Assembly: GCA_963734725.1 (NCBI GenBank)
Contig: CAVTIX010000029.1
Span: 124,001-188,000, forward strand
Direction of reading: 5' to 3'
Length of the DNA stretch: 64,000 nucleotides
Source of the DNA: DASXKD01 sp963734725
GTDB taxonomy: Bacteria; Actinomycetota; Actinomycetes; Streptosporangiales; Streptosporangiaceae
Positions within the stretch are counted from its first letter, which is position 1, and every line of letters begins with the position of its first letter. This document shows positions 1 through 9,183 of the stretch, one piece after another. Under the pieces are notes generated by a model. The model worked only from the letters and a program-made list of their open reading frames with translations, had not been told where the DNA came from and searched no databases. The translations under genes and the position numbers were made by a program.

Positions 1-404
1 CGCCCGTCCGGGCGCAGCGACGCCGCGACCCGCTCGAAGGTGCGGCGGCGGTCCGCCCAGGACGGCAGGTGCAGCAGGGCGCGGAACGGGCAGTAGACCA
101 GCGCCGCCGGCTCGTCGAGCGCCAACTCGCGCATGTCGCCCTCGCGCAGGTCAAGGCGCACGCCTGCGGCGGCCGCGGTGGCCCGGGCCTGGGCCAGCAT
201 GGCCGGCGAGGAGTCGATCCCGATCACCGTCCGGCCGGTTGCCTGGGCGACCGGGATCGCGACCCGCCCGTTCCCGATGGCAAGCTCGACCACCGGCCCG
301 TCCGCCTCCCGGGCCAGGCCGGCGTAAAACGGGATGTCGGCTGTCCGGCCCGCCGACCATTCCGCATAACGATCGGCGAACGACTCGTGCCAGCTCGTCT
401 CCAT
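1..404 (-). CDS. Class I SAM-dependent methyltransferase (3' end outside window)
   Basis: Reading starts at an ATG (bases 402-404) with METSWHESFADRYAEWSAGR and stays open to the window edge, so only the first 134 or so residues are seen. Residues 38-47 (VVELAIGNGR) match motif I, the SAM-binding loop, although the usual GxGxG is degenerate. IGIDSSPAML follows as the acidic motif II, and ALVYCPFRALLHL as the motif IV region. This is the small, free-standing UbiE/Methyltransf_25 type, so the substrate cannot be told. It lies on the same strand as the transporter upstream. Confidence is high for fold and low for substrate. Confidence 0.85.
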   Translation of the reverse strand, partial: METSWHESFADRYAEWSAGRTADIPFYAGLAREADGPVVELAIGNGRVAIPVAQATGRTVIGIDSSPAMLAQARATAAAAGVRLDLREGDMRELALDEPAALVYCPFRALLHLPSWADRRRTFERVAASLRPDG

Positions 405-502
405 GTGCCAAGGCTATGGCTGCGCCCCCGCCATGGCCGCGATCCCGGGCAACCGCCGCCTTACTCGGCTGGTGGCGTTCCAGGCACGGCCGCGCGGCGG
501 GC

Positions 503-1480
503 TCAGCCGGCCCCGCCGGCGGCGATCAGGGCGACCGAGGCGGCGGCGAAACACAGCCCGGCAAGCCGCAGCCGGGTCAGCCGCTCGCCCAGCAGCACCC
601 GGGCCAGCAAGATCGTCCCGGCCGGGTAGAGGGACGTGATCACTGCGGTGATGGCCAGCAGGCCGTGATGGGTGGCCAGGAAGAACATCGCGGTTCCCGC
701 CGCGCTGGCCGCCCCAGTCAGCAGGCTGAGCCGGCGTGTCCCGGCTGGTGGCAGGGCGAGGTCGCGGGTCACAACGGCGACGCCGATGGCCGTCACCATC
801 GCGGCCAGCTGGGAGATGGCGATCGGCCACAGGTCGCTGCCCGACCCCGCCCGGTCCAGGCCGATGAAGAACAGCCCGAACCCGGCGCCGGCGGCCAGTC
901 CCCACCCCACGCCGGCCGCGTGGCGGCCCGTGGCGGCGGGCCGGGAACGCCGGGCCGCCGGGCCGTGCTGGCCTGGCGGAGCGGCCCCGTGGCCGACTTG
1001 ACCATGCTGACCTGGGACGGCGACCGCCTGGGACTCCACGACGGCGGGCGCAACGTCCCGGCTCGCCTGCCTGGCGGGCGTGGACACGCCCACGATCGCG
1101 GGAACTGCGAGCAAGATGCCGGTCAGCGAGAGCGCGCTGGGCCGCTCACCCAGCGCCAGGCCCGCCAGCACCGAGAACGCGGCAGTGCCCACGGCGCTCA
1201 CGGAACTGGCCACGCTGAACGCCGCGTGCCGGAACCCGAGGTACAGCGCCATCGCGCCGGCCACGCCGCTGGCTCCGGCGGCGGCGCCCCAGAGCACGGA
1301 CGCCAGCGACGGGGCTTGGCTGCTAACGAATGGGATCACGCACAGCAGCAGGGTGGCGCTGGTCACCTCGGCGAGCACGGTCACCCGCACCACGCTGGCT
1401 CGTCGTGCCGCCAGCCCGGCCGCGAAGTCGGAGCCGCCGTATCCCGCGGCGGCGGCCAGCGCGAGCAAGACAGCGAGCAT
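503..1480 (-). CDS. EamA/DMT-family transporter
   Basis: A 325-residue hydrophobic protein with the two-fold EamA arrangement. The N-terminal half (residues 1-132) has about five membrane segments, with the typical LGERPSALSLTGILL ending. The C-terminal half (about 190-320) repeats this with LLGERLTRLRLAGLC. The GER motif near the end of each half is a family hallmark. The halves are joined by an unusually long, hydrophilic linker (about 133-190) containing GQHGQ and GQHGP. Substrate unknown: members export or import small metabolites. The start is an ATG at 1478-1480, with an AGGACC stretch upstream that could serve as a ribosome site. Confidence 0.85.
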   Translation of the reverse strand: MLAVLLALAAAAGYGGSDFAAGLAARRASVVRVTVLAEVTSATLLLCVIPFVSSQAPSLASVLWGAAAGASGVAGAMALYLGFRHAAFSVASSVSAVGTAAFSVLAGLALGERPSALSLTGILLAVPAIVGVSTPARQASRDVAPAVVESQAVAVPGQHGQVGHGAAPPGQHGPAARRSRPAATGRHAAGVGWGLAAGAGFGLFFIGLDRAGSGSDLWPIAISQLAAMVTAIGVAVVTRDLALPPAGTRRLSLLTGAASAAGTAMFFLATHHGLLAITAVITSLYPAGTILLARVLLGERLTRLRLAGLCFAAASVALIAAGGAG

Positions 1481-1568
1481 TGACCAGGTCCTCCTTTGCC
1501 CCCGGCCAGCGTGACAGCAAATGCTCGTGGGCCGCGAACTTATATCGCATCACGCCCGGCAGGGGGCG

Positions 1569-3005
1569 TTACGCGGCGGGCTGGCGTGCCGCCGGCTGGT
1601 CCCGGGGAGTCGGCTGGCCCAGCGCCGCCTGGTCGGCGAGCGCGATCGCGAGCTGACCGGCCGCCGTGGGGTGGAACGGCGCTGGCGAGCTCAGGCCCTG
1701 CACGTACGGCTGGGCGGTGCACAGCTGGTGCCCGGCAAAGTCGGGCTGCGGCGAGGAGAACTGGAACTGGGCCGCTCCCTTGGCCAGCACCGCGTTCAGC
1801 GTGGCCAGGCGGGAGGTCAGCGTCTGCAGATTCGCCAGCGTCAGCCCCAACCGGCTCAGGCACCCCGGCTCGGCGCCGAACGGGTTGTAGTAGCGGTTGA
1901 TGATGACCTGGGGGTGGCCCGGCAGCGCCGCCAGGCGGCTCAGCAGGTCGAGGTAGTCCTTGCTGAACGAGGCGAGCTGCTGCTGGAAGTACGCGGCTGT
2001 GGCACGGTCGTTGCAGTTCGGCGTGACCGAACAGTAGCGCACCTCGGTGGCCCAGCTCAGGTCGTCGGCGCCGACGCTGACGATGACCACCGACGCCTGC
2101 GAGGCCCGTTCCGCCTCGGCGAGCTGCGGCGGCAGCCGGGCCCCGTTCTGTTCCTGCGACCCGAGCAGCCCATGGCCGATCGTCGCGCCGTTGCAGGCGA
2201 GGTTGAGCACCTTCCACCCGTTGACGTCGGACAGGTCCGCCGCGTAAGAATCGGCGCTGCGCCCGCAGGCACGGGCGTTGCCGGACACACCCGGCGCGGG
2301 CGCCAGCCCGGCGCCCGCGGCGGTCGAGTCCCCGATGACCACGGCCTGCACCTGGCGCAGTGGCCGGCCCGCCGGGTGGATCCGCCGCGTACGGGTCAGG
2401 CTGCCCACCAGTTCGTTGAGCGAGTGCACCTGGCGCAGCCGGTCCGGCGCCGTGTACGTGGTGATCATGATGGCGCCCACGTTGAGAGCCTCGGCGATGA
2501 GCAGCCCGGCGGCCAGCAGCTTGACCGTGGTGCGATACGGGACGCGGCGCCAGCCCGCGAGCGCCCCCACCAGGATCAGGGTGCCCGCCCCGACGACCGC
2601 GGTCTCCCAGGCGAAATAGCGCTTCCACCCGTCGGCGAGCCGGGCGCCGAGGATGCGCGCCGCCCCCGCCCCGTGGGCGCCCTCGACGAACGTGGTCAGT
2701 TCGCTGTTGATAGTGATCTGGGAGAGCTGCAGCCGGGGCCGCACGGGCCCGGAGAAAAGGATGTTAGTCGGCAGGCTCTGGCCGAACAGGTCCACTTCGC
2801 CCGCGCCGGACCAGCTCAGGTTCGGCGAGGTCGCGCCGACCTGGATCACCTGCCCGGCCACGGTGACCGTCTGCATCGGCGTCACCTGCAGCGCCACCGC
2901 GATCGCGCCGCACGCCACCACGACCAGCAACGCCAGTCCAGCCAGCCAGCGCACTGCCAGCGTGGCCCACCGTCCAGCCCGCGGGCTGCTTTCTGTAGTC
3001 CCCAT
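1569..3005 (-). CDS. Membrane-anchored SGNH/GDSL-type hydrolase
   Basis: A 478-residue protein with three predicted membrane segments (about 18-40, 135-150, 160-182) followed by an SGNH hydrolase domain. The nucleophile block is VVIGDSTAAGAG (GDS at about 225-227). VVIVSVGADDLSW supplies the block III glycine/asparagine-like region, and AAPFHPTAAGQ-like text near 450 supplies the catalytic Asp/His region (FHPTAAGQ). Such proteins are esterases or deacylases, and the topology would place this domain outside the membrane. GGAAGGG lies just upstream of the ATG. It stands alone, with no partner gene to fix the substrate. Confidence 0.8.
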   Translation of the reverse strand: MGTTESSPRAGRWATLAVRWLAGLALLVVVACGAIAVALQVTPMQTVTVAGQVIQVGATSPNLSWSGAGEVDLFGQSLPTNILFSGPVRPRLQLSQITINSELTTFVEGAHGAGAARILGARLADGWKRYFAWETAVVGAGTLILVGALAGWRRVPYRTTVKLLAAGLLIAEALNVGAIMITTYTAPDRLRQVHSLNELVGSLTRTRRIHPAGRPLRQVQAVVIGDSTAAGAGLAPAPGVSGNARACGRSADSYAADLSDVNGWKVLNLACNGATIGHGLLGSQEQNGARLPPQLAEAERASQASVVIVSVGADDLSWATEVRYCSVTPNCNDRATAAYFQQQLASFSKDYLDLLSRLAALPGHPQVIINRYYNPFGAEPGCLSRLGLTLANLQTLTSRLATLNAVLAKGAAQFQFSSPQPDFAGHQLCTAQPYVQGLSSPAPFHPTAAGQLAIALADQAALGQPTPRDQPAARQPAA

Positions 3006-3294
3006 TCCCTTCCGAAGCTAGCAACGGCCGGCCCTATCGGCCAGCCAGCCCAGGTTCGGCCCATCGGCCAGCGAGGTTACTGCACCGGGCCGGGCTACCC
3101 CGGCCAGCGCCAGGGCATGCCCCGTAGATCATCCAGCCTGCTGCGCGGCTGCCGGGCGGGCGCCTCGCTGCGTTGTCGGCGTCGCCCATAGCTCCGCGAT
3201 GGGCTCCTCCTCCGCCTTGCGATCCCCCACCCGCCTCCCCATTCCCCTGCATGACAGCCGCTCGGGACGGCATAGATCTACCGGACACGCCCTA

Positions 3295-4213
3295 CTACCA
3301 GGCGCCCAGGCCGAGCAGCAGGCCGTTCGCCGCGACGGCCGGCGAACTGGTGATGAACATCGGGACGCCGGTGGCTGGGGCGGTCACCGACTGCAGCACC
3401 TGTGCGCCGTCGAGGCTGCTGACCGTCCCGAGCACCTGGCCCGCGGCGACCCGCTCGCCGGGGCGGACGGCCGGCTCCCACCAGCCCTCGCTGGCCGCCC
3501 GCAACCAGAGGAAACGCCCCAGGTGGACCGGCGCCTCGCCGTCCGGCGCGGGGTCGCTGATCATGCCGAGCAGCGCGAGCACCCGGTCCAGCCCGCGCAC
3601 GTGCGCGGCCACCGCGGCCGGCCTCGACCAGCCCGCAGCCGCCGGCTTCCGCGATGATCGCCGGAATGCCGAGCTCGGCGGCGGCGGTGCTGGTCGTCCC
3701 CCCGACGGCGCGGCCGGGGCCCGGCGCCTGGCGGATCACGTAACCCAGCCCGTAGGCGATCGCCAGCTCGCGGGCCCGGTCCTCGCTGGCCCCGGCGTCG
3801 TACAGCGCGAACGGCTCCAGCGCCTCCACCATGTCCCCGGCGTGGGCGTTGACCAGGGCATCCGAACCCTCGATGAGCTGGGTGAACGCCGCGTGTGCGA
3901 GCCGGTCGGCCACGGTCCCCGATGGGTCACCGGGGAAACACCTGTTGAGGTTCTTGCCGTCGTCCGGCACCACGAACGGGCTGCGCGCGCGGAACGCGGG
4001 CAGGTTCAGCACCGGGACCGCGCGCACGCTCCCGCGTAGCTCTCGTCCGGCCAGGGCACGCGTCCAGTGGCGCACGGCGGCCATCGGCGCGTACTCGCAC
4101 CCGTGCACGCCGGCCAGGACGGTGAGCCGGGGGCCGCCGGCGCCGGTCAGCTCGATCACCGGAACGTCGAAGCCGGCCAGGGCCAGCGTGCGCCGTAGCA
4201 CCTTTGGTGGCAT
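3295..4213 (-). pseudogene. Frameshifted succinylglutamate desuccinylase/aspartoacylase-family deacylase
   Basis: The N-terminal part has zinc-carboxypeptidase-like motifs of the AstE/AspA family: GVHGCEYAPM (zinc His and Glu), DGKNLNRCFPG (substrate Arg/Asn region) and NAHAGDM (second zinc His). The frame breaks at about 3607-3622, just after AEAGGCGLVEAGR. The rest of the domain continues one base off, from VAAHVRGLDRVLALLGM to the TAG at 3295. Removing one base near there restores one protein of about 305 residues, which is the family size. The start lies 11 nt after the broken amidase, so the two formed an operon. It is either a real pseudogene or a one-base sequencing insertion. Confidence 0.8.
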
Positions 4214-4224
4214 CGGGGTCCTCC

Positions 4225-6346
4225 CTATCGGGTGAGTAGTTCTTCGGCGGCCGCTGCAGCACGCAGCAACGCCAGGTCAGCCTCCCGCCGTCCGGCCAGC
4301 TGCAGGCCGACCGGCAGCCCGGAACCGGGGACCGGGATGGAGATCGCCGGATGGCCGGTCAGGTTGTACGGGCCGGTGAAGCGGCTCTCCGCGGAGTCCG
4401 CACCGGCCCCGAACGGCGGGTCCTGTTCCGGCGCCTGGTAGCCGACCGTGGGGCCGGCCAGCACATCCACCCCGGCCAAACTCGCCTCGATCGCGGCGGA
4501 GAGTTCCGCGCGCTGTCGTTTTGCTGCTTGAAATTGATCGCTGGCGACGGACGCGCCGTAACCAAGCAGGGCCCGGGTGCCCTCGGCGTACCTCGCCCAG
4601 TCCCGGCCCCGGTGCACCACGGCCGCCTCCGCGGTCACGATGACCGCGAGCGTGTCCTCCCACGCGGCCAGCTTGTCCAGCCAGGGGGCGCTGATCTCGC
4701 GCAGCCGCCAGCCCGCCGCCGCCAGCAAGGCCAGCGCGCCGGTGACCGCCCGGTGCACCGCAGGGGTCACCGAGGGGTCGGTGAGCTGGGCGGACAGCAC
4801 GCCGATCGTGTATGCCGGCTTTCGCGTCGCCGGCCGGGGCCAGCGCGCCGGGGTCCGCCAGGGCGGCCAGCAGCTCGGCGGCGCCGGGCACCGTGGCGGT
4901 CAGCGTGCCCACGTGGTCACAGGCGGGTGCGAGCGGGAACACGCCGGTCACCGGGAGCAGGCTGTGGGTCGGCTTGAGCCCGGCGATGCCGCAGTATGCC
5001 GCGGGGATCCGCACCGAGCCGCCGGTGTCGGTGCCGAGCGCCAGGTCGCACACGCCGGCGGCGACCAGCGCCGCCGACCCGCCGGACGAGCCGCCCGAGG
5101 TGCGCGAAGGATCGCGGGGATTACGGGTGTCGCCGACGTCCGGGTGGGCGAACCCCGCCGCGTACTCCAGGCACTGGCTGGTGGCGAAGACCTCCGCCCC
5201 GGCGGCCCGCAGCCGGGCCACCACGGTCGCGTCGCGGGGGGCGGGCGCGGCGCCGCTGGCCGGGCTGCCGCACCTGGTCGGGACGCCGGCCACCTCGATG
5301 ATGTCCTTGACGGCGACCGGGCGCCCGGCCAGCGGCCCGGTGGCCGCGCGCTCCGGCGCGCCGATCAGGGTGACCACGGCGTTCAGCGGCCGCCCCACCC
5401 GTTCGGCGCGCTCGTACGCCGCGAGCAGGTCGAGGTTGGCGCGGGCGCAGGAACGCCGCCCCCGCTCGATCGCCTGCACGAGTTCCACCACCCGGGGCGG
5501 CAGCGTGCCGGTGAGGCCACCGAGGATCGCCGGCGCCTCGGTCGGGCGGTGCAGGACCGCCAGGTCCCGGTAGATCCCCGTGCGGGTCTTGGCCGAGGCC
5601 CGGTTGAACCGCGCCAGCCGGGTCAGCGAGCCGGTGAGGTCGGTTGGGTCGAACCCGTCCAGCGGCGCCGGCGGGAACGGCGCCTGGGCGATCACCTGCC
5701 GGGCGAGTTCGGTCAGCAGCGGCCGGTAGGCCGGGTCGTCGAGGACGTCGGCGATCGGCAGGTCGCTGACCGCGGTGGCGGCCAGCAGCGCGCTAATGAC
5801 CTGTTTCGCCCATTTGTAGCCGAGGATGCCCGGAGTGGCCGTCGCGTCCGCGATGTCGGCCGCGAGCGAGCGGACCCGGTCGCTGAGCGTGCCGTCGGGT
5901 TCCCCGACCAGGAACGTCGCGCGGTTGCCCCGCAGCACCACGCCGGGCGCCAGCGTGTCGGCGCCGAAGTTGACGACCGCCTCCACGACCCGCTCCGGCC
6001 CGACGGCCGCAGCCAGGATTGCCCCGGTCAGGCCGTTTTGCAAGGCGACGGCGAACGCGTCCCCCTGCAGCCTGCCCGCCAGCAGCGCCACCGCGGCCGC
6101 GGTGTGGTGCGCCTTGACCGCGACCAGGACCGGGCCGTCGATCCGGGCCGGCAGGTCGGCGGGCGTGACGGCGGGAACCGCGGCGGTGAAGTTCTCCACC
6201 GGCCCCTCGATCCGCAGCCCCCGCGCGGCCACGGCAGAAACCACCGCGGGGTCGGCGTCGCAGGCCAGCACCTCGTGGCCGTCACGGGCCAGCCCAGCGG
6301 CCACCGTGCCGCCCACCGCACCGCAGCCGAGCACGACGTAGCGCAC
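4225..6346 (-). pseudogene. Ketopantoate reductase-like/amidase fusion with a frameshift
   Basis: The first ~320 residues read as a 2-dehydropantoate 2-reductase-like domain: RYVVLGCGAVGGTVAAG (NAD(P) loop), LQNGLTG, and a typical C-terminus IERGRR...ANLDLL. The same frame runs straight into an amidase-signature domain with VAVKDII (catalytic Lys), TSGGSSGGSAA and GTDTGGSVRIPA (Ser-cisSer-Lys triad regions). Near 4812-4825 the frame breaks, and the C-terminus (from TIGVLSAQLT to LLTR) continues one base off. I prefer the GTG at 6344-6346, because homologues start MRYVV; an in-frame upstream start at 6397 is possible. The amidase N-terminus looks shortened, so the fusion may itself be a deletion product. 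Confidence 0.75.
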
Positions 6347-6544
6347 GGCCGATGAGGTTACAACGTCGTTAAGGTTCCGTTCCAGGGTCCCCACCACTAT
6401 TTACATCTGGCTCGTTTGCCAGCATCTTGGCTAGGAACAAAGGTTTGTCCTGTTTGAGGCGCCTGTCCAGCCCCGACGATTCCCAGGGGAGTGCCCCGTG
6501 ACATACCGAACCACCGCAGCGCGGGCCCTGCCCGCCTGCAGATC

Positions 6545-6721
6545 CCGACCGGGTGCCGGTTCCGCACCCGGTGCCCGATCGCGCAGCCGCGGTGCGAGCA
6601 GGAGGATCCCGAGATGATAAGCGCCGCGCAGGCCCCGGAGCACCTGGCCGCCTGCCACTTCGCGTTCGAGCCCGCGCCGCCCGCCGGGACCGGCCTGGCG
6701 CGCGCCGGGGACCAGGCATGA
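6545..6721 (+). pseudogene. C-terminal remnant of an oligopeptide/dipeptide ABC ATPase
   Basis: The text PTGCRFRTRCPIAQPRCEQE followed by a conserved HLAACHF is the well-known C-terminal tail of DppD/OppF-type ATPases (four-cysteine region CxFxxRCPxAxxxC...ACH). No Walker A, signature or Walker B region exists upstream, because sequence before about 6545 is unrelated and soon meets the divergent amidase gene. Only about 58 residues of a ~330-residue protein remain. It ends 19 nt before dppA, the arrangement of a dpp peptide operon, so the transporter half of that operon was probably deleted, with the breakpoint between 6400 and 6545. Confidence 0.75.
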
Positions 6722-6740
6722 CACCGGGAGGGAAGCGGCC

Positions 6741-7566
6741 ATGAAGGTCTTCCTGTCCAGCGACATGGAGGGCACGGCGGGCGTCGTCGACTGGGACCAG
6801 TGCGTCGGCGACGGACCGGAGGCGGCGGCAGGGCGCGCGCTGCTGCTCGACGAGGTGAACGCGGCCATCGAGGGCGCGGTGGCCGGCGGCGCCACTGAGA
6901 TCGTGGTCAACGACTCGCACTACAAGATGCGCAACCTCCCGGCCGGCGCGCTGGCCGGCGGGGCGTCCTACATCTCCGGCAGCCACAAGCCGCTGTACAT
7001 GATGCAGGGCCTGGACGGCAGCTTCGACGCGGTGCTGTTCGTGTCCTACCACGGGTCGGTGGGGGCGCCGGCCGGGCTGTCGCACACCTACAACCCGAGC
7101 GCGGTGATGGAGGCCAGGCTCGGTGGCGTGGTGACCGGGGAAGCCGGCATCAACGCGCTGGTGGCCGCGCACTACGCGGTGCCGGTCGTGCTGGTCACCG
7201 GGGACCGGTGCGCGTGCGAGGAAACCGCCGCGCTGATCCCCGGCGTGCACACCGCGGTGGTCAAGGAGCACGTCAGCCGGCTGGCCGCGCACAGCCTGCA
7301 CCCGGCCCGCGCCTGCGCGCTGATCCGGGAGACCGCGCAACAGGCGGTCGCGGGGGCGGGCGCCGCCGCGCCGCCGCCGGTGGGCTCGGCCCCGCTGGAG
7401 ATCTCGGTCCGCACCACCGACATCGCGGAGGCGGCAAGCTGGGTCCGCGGCGTGGACCGCACCGGCCCCCGCGAACTACGCTTCCGCGGCGAGGACCCGC
7501 TCAGCCGTCTACCGCAGTTTTTGCGCGGCGATCCTGCTGACCCGCGCGGTTGCGGAGGTCGTGTGA
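6741..7566 (+). pseudogene. dppA: D-aminopeptidase DppA (M55), frameshifted near its end
   Basis: M55 zinc D-aminopeptidases cleave D-amino-acid peptides. The hallmark FLSSDMEGTAGV at the N-terminus carries the zinc Asp/Glu. VNDSHYKM supplies the Asp-His pair, followed by VSYHG, a GLSHTYNP His and GEAGINALVAA with the remaining Glu. A GGGAGGG ribosome site precedes the ATG. Near 7500-7512 the frame breaks. The natural C-terminus (AVYRSFCAAILLTRAVAEVV, then TGA at 7564-7566) lies one base off, so the assembled frame instead runs on into the LacI gene. The true stop overlaps the regulator's GTG as GTGA. Confidence 0.85.
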
Positions 7567-8597
7567 CTGGAGGCGCGCCCGGCACCCAGCGCCGCGCCTC
7601 GCGCCTGGTTGACATCGCCGAGGCGGTCGGTGTCCACGTGTCCACCGTGTCCCGGGTGCTCAACGGGGACCCCGCGCAGTCGATCCGCCCCGAGGTCTAC
7701 GAGCAGATACTCAGGACGGCACGCCAGCAGGGCTACCGGCCGAACGCGCTGGCCCGGGCGCTGAAGCGGCGCCGCACCGGGGCGATGGCCTTCGTCATCC
7801 CGTTGCTGCGCAACCCGATCTGGGTCCGGCTGCAGCGCGGTGCCCTGCAGCGCGCGAGCGAGCGCGGCTACGTCGTCATGATCATGGAGGAGGCCGACGA
7901 GGACGCCAGGCCCCCCGACGACTACCGGTACCTGGTGGAGGAGAGCCGGGCGGACGGGCTGCTGCTGGCCACCGCGCTGCGCGTCCCCGGGCACGCCGGC
8001 GGCCTTCCCGCGGTACCGCACGTATACGTGAATCGGCGCGGGCCCGACCACGGCAACGACGTGGTCATGGACGAGCCGGGAGCGATCCGGCTCTTTCTCG
8101 ACTACGTGACCGGGCTCGGCCATCGCCGGGTTGCGCTGATCGACGGGCCGCCCGAGGTGGATACTGTGCACCGCCGGGTGACCGCGGCCCGGCGGGTGTG
8201 CGCCACGCGGGGGATCCAGCTCACCGTGCGCCACGACGCGCCGACCGAGGAGGGGGGCTGGCGCGCGGTGACCCGGCTGCCGGGTGGGCCCGGTATGCCC
8301 ACCGCCTGCGGGGTTGGCAGCCTGAACCAGGTGTTCGGGGTGCTCGCAGCCTTTCGCCAATCGGGCATCGGGGTGCCCGGCCAGATGTCGGTGGTGAGCT
8401 TCGACGAGGACGAATGCCTGGCGTTCCTGGAAGTCCCGGTGACCAGCGTGGCCATGCCACTCGCCGAGCTGGGCAGCGCCGCCGTGGACGCGCTGATCGC
8501 GCGGATCGAGCGGGTGCCGGTCAGCAACGTGATGATCCGCCAGCCGATGAGCATGATCCTCCGGGACTCCGTGGCCCGCCCGCCCGGTCGGCGGTAA
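7563..8597 (+). CDS. LacI-family transcriptional regulator
   Basis: A 344-residue protein from the GTG at 7563-7565, chosen because it overlaps the restored dppA stop and sits 15-20 residues before the DNA-binding domain. The HTH is RLVDIAEAVGVHVSTVSRVL, followed by the hinge helix PNALARALKRRRTG. The sensor domain has GLGHRRVALIDGP, SLNQVFGVLAAFRQSG and SVVSFDEDE, and the common end VTSVAMPLAELGSAAVDAL. It probably controls the neighbouring peptide-utilisation genes (inferred from position). In the assembled sequence it is translationally fused to dppA only because of the upstream frame break. Confidence 0.85.
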   Translation: MTGGAPGTQRRASRLVDIAEAVGVHVSTVSRVLNGDPAQSIRPEVYEQILRTARQQGYRPNALARALKRRRTGAMAFVIPLLRNPIWVRLQRGALQRASERGYVVMIMEEADEDARPPDDYRYLVEESRADGLLLATALRVPGHAGGLPAVPHVYVNRRGPDHGNDVVMDEPGAIRLFLDYVTGLGHRRVALIDGPPEVDTVHRRVTAARRVCATRGIQLTVRHDAPTEEGGWRAVTRLPGGPGMPTACGVGSLNQVFGVLAAFRQSGIGVPGQMSVVSFDEDECLAFLEVPVTSVAMPLAELGSAAVDALIARIERVPVSNVMIRQPMSMILRDSVARPPGRR

Positions 8598-8677
8598 GCG
8601 CCTGCGGGCGGGTGCTTGTTCTAGGGTGCCCGCGCGCGGAATACTCATCTCGTCCCAGCGCAGGAGGGGTGGCGGCC

Positions 8678-9070
8678 ATGCCTGATTTCGAGCAATCCCA
8701 GGAGATCGACGCGGCCCCGGATGCCGTATGGAGCCTCGTGTCGGATCCGGAGCGCCTCGCGGACTGGGTCCCCACTACTACCGCCAGCCGCCCGGAGGGC
8801 CAGGATGCGGTCCACCTCGAGGGTGAGTCGCATGGCCACGACTACGACATCCGCAGCGGGTTCGTAGCCGACGCCGCCGCGCGGCGGCTGTCCTGGGACA
8901 GTCCCAGGCTCAGCGGCTACCGGGGCGCGCTGCTGGTGGCCGGCCACCCAGGCGGCTCGCGGGTGACCGTCCAGGTGACCATCCCCGACGACCTGGGCCG
9001 GGAAGATGAGGAGATCACCCGGGGCCTGCGCGAGACCCTCGACCGGGTCGCCCGCCTGACGAAGCCCTGA
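8678..9070 (+). CDS. SRPBCC (START-like) domain protein
   Basis: A 130-residue single-domain protein. The opening FEQSQEIDAAPDAVWSLVSD, then ERLADWVP, is the characteristic first strand and helix of polyketide-cyclase/AHSA1-like SRPBCC folds. The ending REDEEITRGLRETLDRVARL forms the long C-terminal helix. These proteins bind hydrophobic ligands; function unknown here. A good ribosome site (AGGAGGGG at about 8662-8669) supports the ATG at 8678. The gene runs convergently towards the B3/4-domain gene, with a hairpin between them. Confidence 0.8.
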   Translation: MPDFEQSQEIDAAPDAVWSLVSDPERLADWVPTTTASRPEGQDAVHLEGESHGHDYDIRSGFVADAAARRLSWDSPRLSGYRGALLVAGHPGGSRVTVQVTIPDDLGREDEEITRGLRETLDRVARLTKP

Positions 9071-9100
9071 CGCGCGCCGACTGAGCGCCCGCCTTCATAA

Positions 9101-9143
9101 TCACGGTCACTTTTCTGCGCCATACGCCGAAAAGTGACCGTGA
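9101..9143. terminator. Perfect 15-bp inverted repeat between convergent genes
   Basis: TCACGGTCACTTTTC (9101-9115) is the exact reverse complement of GAAAAGTGACCGTGA (9129-9143), with a 13-base loop. It lies between a plus-strand gene ending at 9070 and a minus-strand gene ending at 9184, so it is placed to end both transcripts. There is no strong U-run. Many actinomycete terminators lack one, but a dispersed palindromic repeat is also possible. Confidence 0.65.
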
Positions 9144-9183
9144 AAGGAACCGTGGCACCTGGGGGTGTGGGGCGGCCCGATGG

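Noticed and set aside
1521..3191. A 556-codon plus-strand frame over the SGNH hydrolase
   Set aside because: Shadow of the real minus-strand gene; composition is Arg/Gln/Gly-rich with no recognisable domain.
3006..3294. Near-duplicate CGGCCC-TCGGCCAGC strings in the gap after the SGNH hydrolase gene
   Set aside because: Only two short GC-rich copies, with no gene, symmetry or array; compatible with chance.
6741..8597. A natural fusion of D-aminopeptidase and LacI regulator
   Set aside because: The true DppA C-terminus and stop are present one base off and overlap the regulator GTG as GTGA, so the fusion is the result of a frame break.
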